This document shows positions 63,831 to 64,000 of a stretch of 64,000 nt of DNA, piece by piece. The notes below the pieces were generated by a model that made no database searches, was not told the DNA's origin, and saw only the letters and a program-made list of their open reading frames with translations. The stretch comes from Bog-756 sp963725275. GTDB lineage: Bacteria; Actinomycetota; Acidimicrobiia; Acidimicrobiales; RAAP-2. Position 1 is the first letter of the stretch. Every line of letters begins with the position of its first letter. The position numbers and the translations under genes are program-made. The stretch spans positions 186,001-250,000 of the forward strand of contig CAVRXS010000001.1 in the NCBI GenBank assembly GCA_963725275.1, written 5' to 3'.

Positions 63831-64000
63831 TCACGTCGCGTACACGGCGCGCAGCTCGCGCTTGAGTACCTTGCCACTGGCGTTGACCGGGAGGGCGTCG
63901 ACCACCTGCACCCGGCCGGGGACCTTGAAGTTGGCCAGCTGCCCCCTCGCCCACTCCGGCAGTGCACCCGTGAGCGCGTCGGCGTCCGATCCGGGGGTGG
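63831..64000 (-). CDS. Acyl-CoA ligase, C-terminal fragment (cut by window edge)
   Basis: The last 56 residues of an ANL enzyme, ending at TGA 63833: EWARGQLANFKVPGRVQVVD, then PVNASGKVLKRELRAVY with the catalytic Lys. The rest lies beyond position 64000. It would be the third acyl-CoA ligase in the cluster and the promoter-proximal gene in the visible part. Confidence 0.85.
   Translation of the reverse strand, partial: TPGSDADALTGALPEWARGQLANFKVPGRVQVVDALPVNASGKVLKRELRAVYAT

Overview
The window is high-GC, densely packed actinobacterial chromosome. The order tig-clpP-clpX-folC-ndk-mreBCD-mrdA-radical SAM/DUF2344, a mycothiol-type maleylpyruvate isomerase family enzyme, a secreted protein with GGYW...DGGIFAFGDA repeats, DUF5679 and DUF4031 proteins and a sterol-type FadE pair together suggest an uncultured or marine/soil member of the Acidimicrobiia. 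That assignment is inference from gene content; there is no rRNA here.

Region 1 (1-14.0 kb, minus strand) is housekeeping. It holds trigger factor and ClpP/ClpX (protein folding and turnover), FolC (folate), Ndk (nucleotides), MreB/C/D and the transpeptidase MrdA (cell shape and elongation), and a radical SAM/DUF2344 pair, plus two detoxification enzymes. Region 2 (14.2-27.2 kb) holds two c-di-GMP proteins (GGDEF-EAL), a Ppx/GppA phosphatase, a methyltransferase with a very basic tail, a ParA/zinc-ribbon/DedA operon, a secreted beta-propeller/repeat protein and four tRNAs (Pro, Arg, His, Lys). Region 3 (27.2-37.2 kb) mixes a TetR regulator with a perfect palindromic operator, SurE, an Rpf-like muralytic protein with a recognisable promoter, a nitrilase, several hydrolases, ArfB, an SDR and OsmC. 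Region 4 (37.2-44.8 kb) is a sensor block: three proteins share the KdpD-type DUF4118 membrane module, with KdpE and a full-length KdpD, but no kdpFABC pump is present.

Region 5 (46-64 kb) is a catabolic island. On the minus strand a seven-gene run starts with two different acyl-CoA dehydrogenases resembling mycobacterial FadE26/FadE27 (sterol side-chain beta-oxidation) and continues through a lipase, VOC protein, rhodanese, DUF4031 protein and thiolase-like TLP1. A perfect match to the KstR consensus TnnAACnnGTTnnA lies just upstream. A divergent thiolase has its own 14-bp palindrome. Further right come a ureohydrolase, a 3Fe-4S ferredoxin, two tandem near-duplicate cytochromes P450, an SDR, three acyl-CoA ligases (one cut by the window edge), an unusual duplicated EthD-like protein and a zinc alcohol dehydrogenase. 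Many are coupled by 4-bp ATGA/GTGA overlaps. The likely theme is oxygenase attack and CoA-dependent breakdown of a sterol or terpenoid.

A striking property is the number of frame-breaking indels in otherwise well-conserved genes (mrdA, methyltransferase, SnoaL-like, surE, FrsA-like hydrolase, DUF2254, a sensor kinase, a FadE). Nearly all are insertions and no internal nonsense substitutions were noticed. This looks more like consensus error from an insertion-prone sequencing method than decay, although two perfect tandem duplications in the DUF2254 gene deserve checking. Where a gene is broken, the coordinates below span the whole reconstructed gene.
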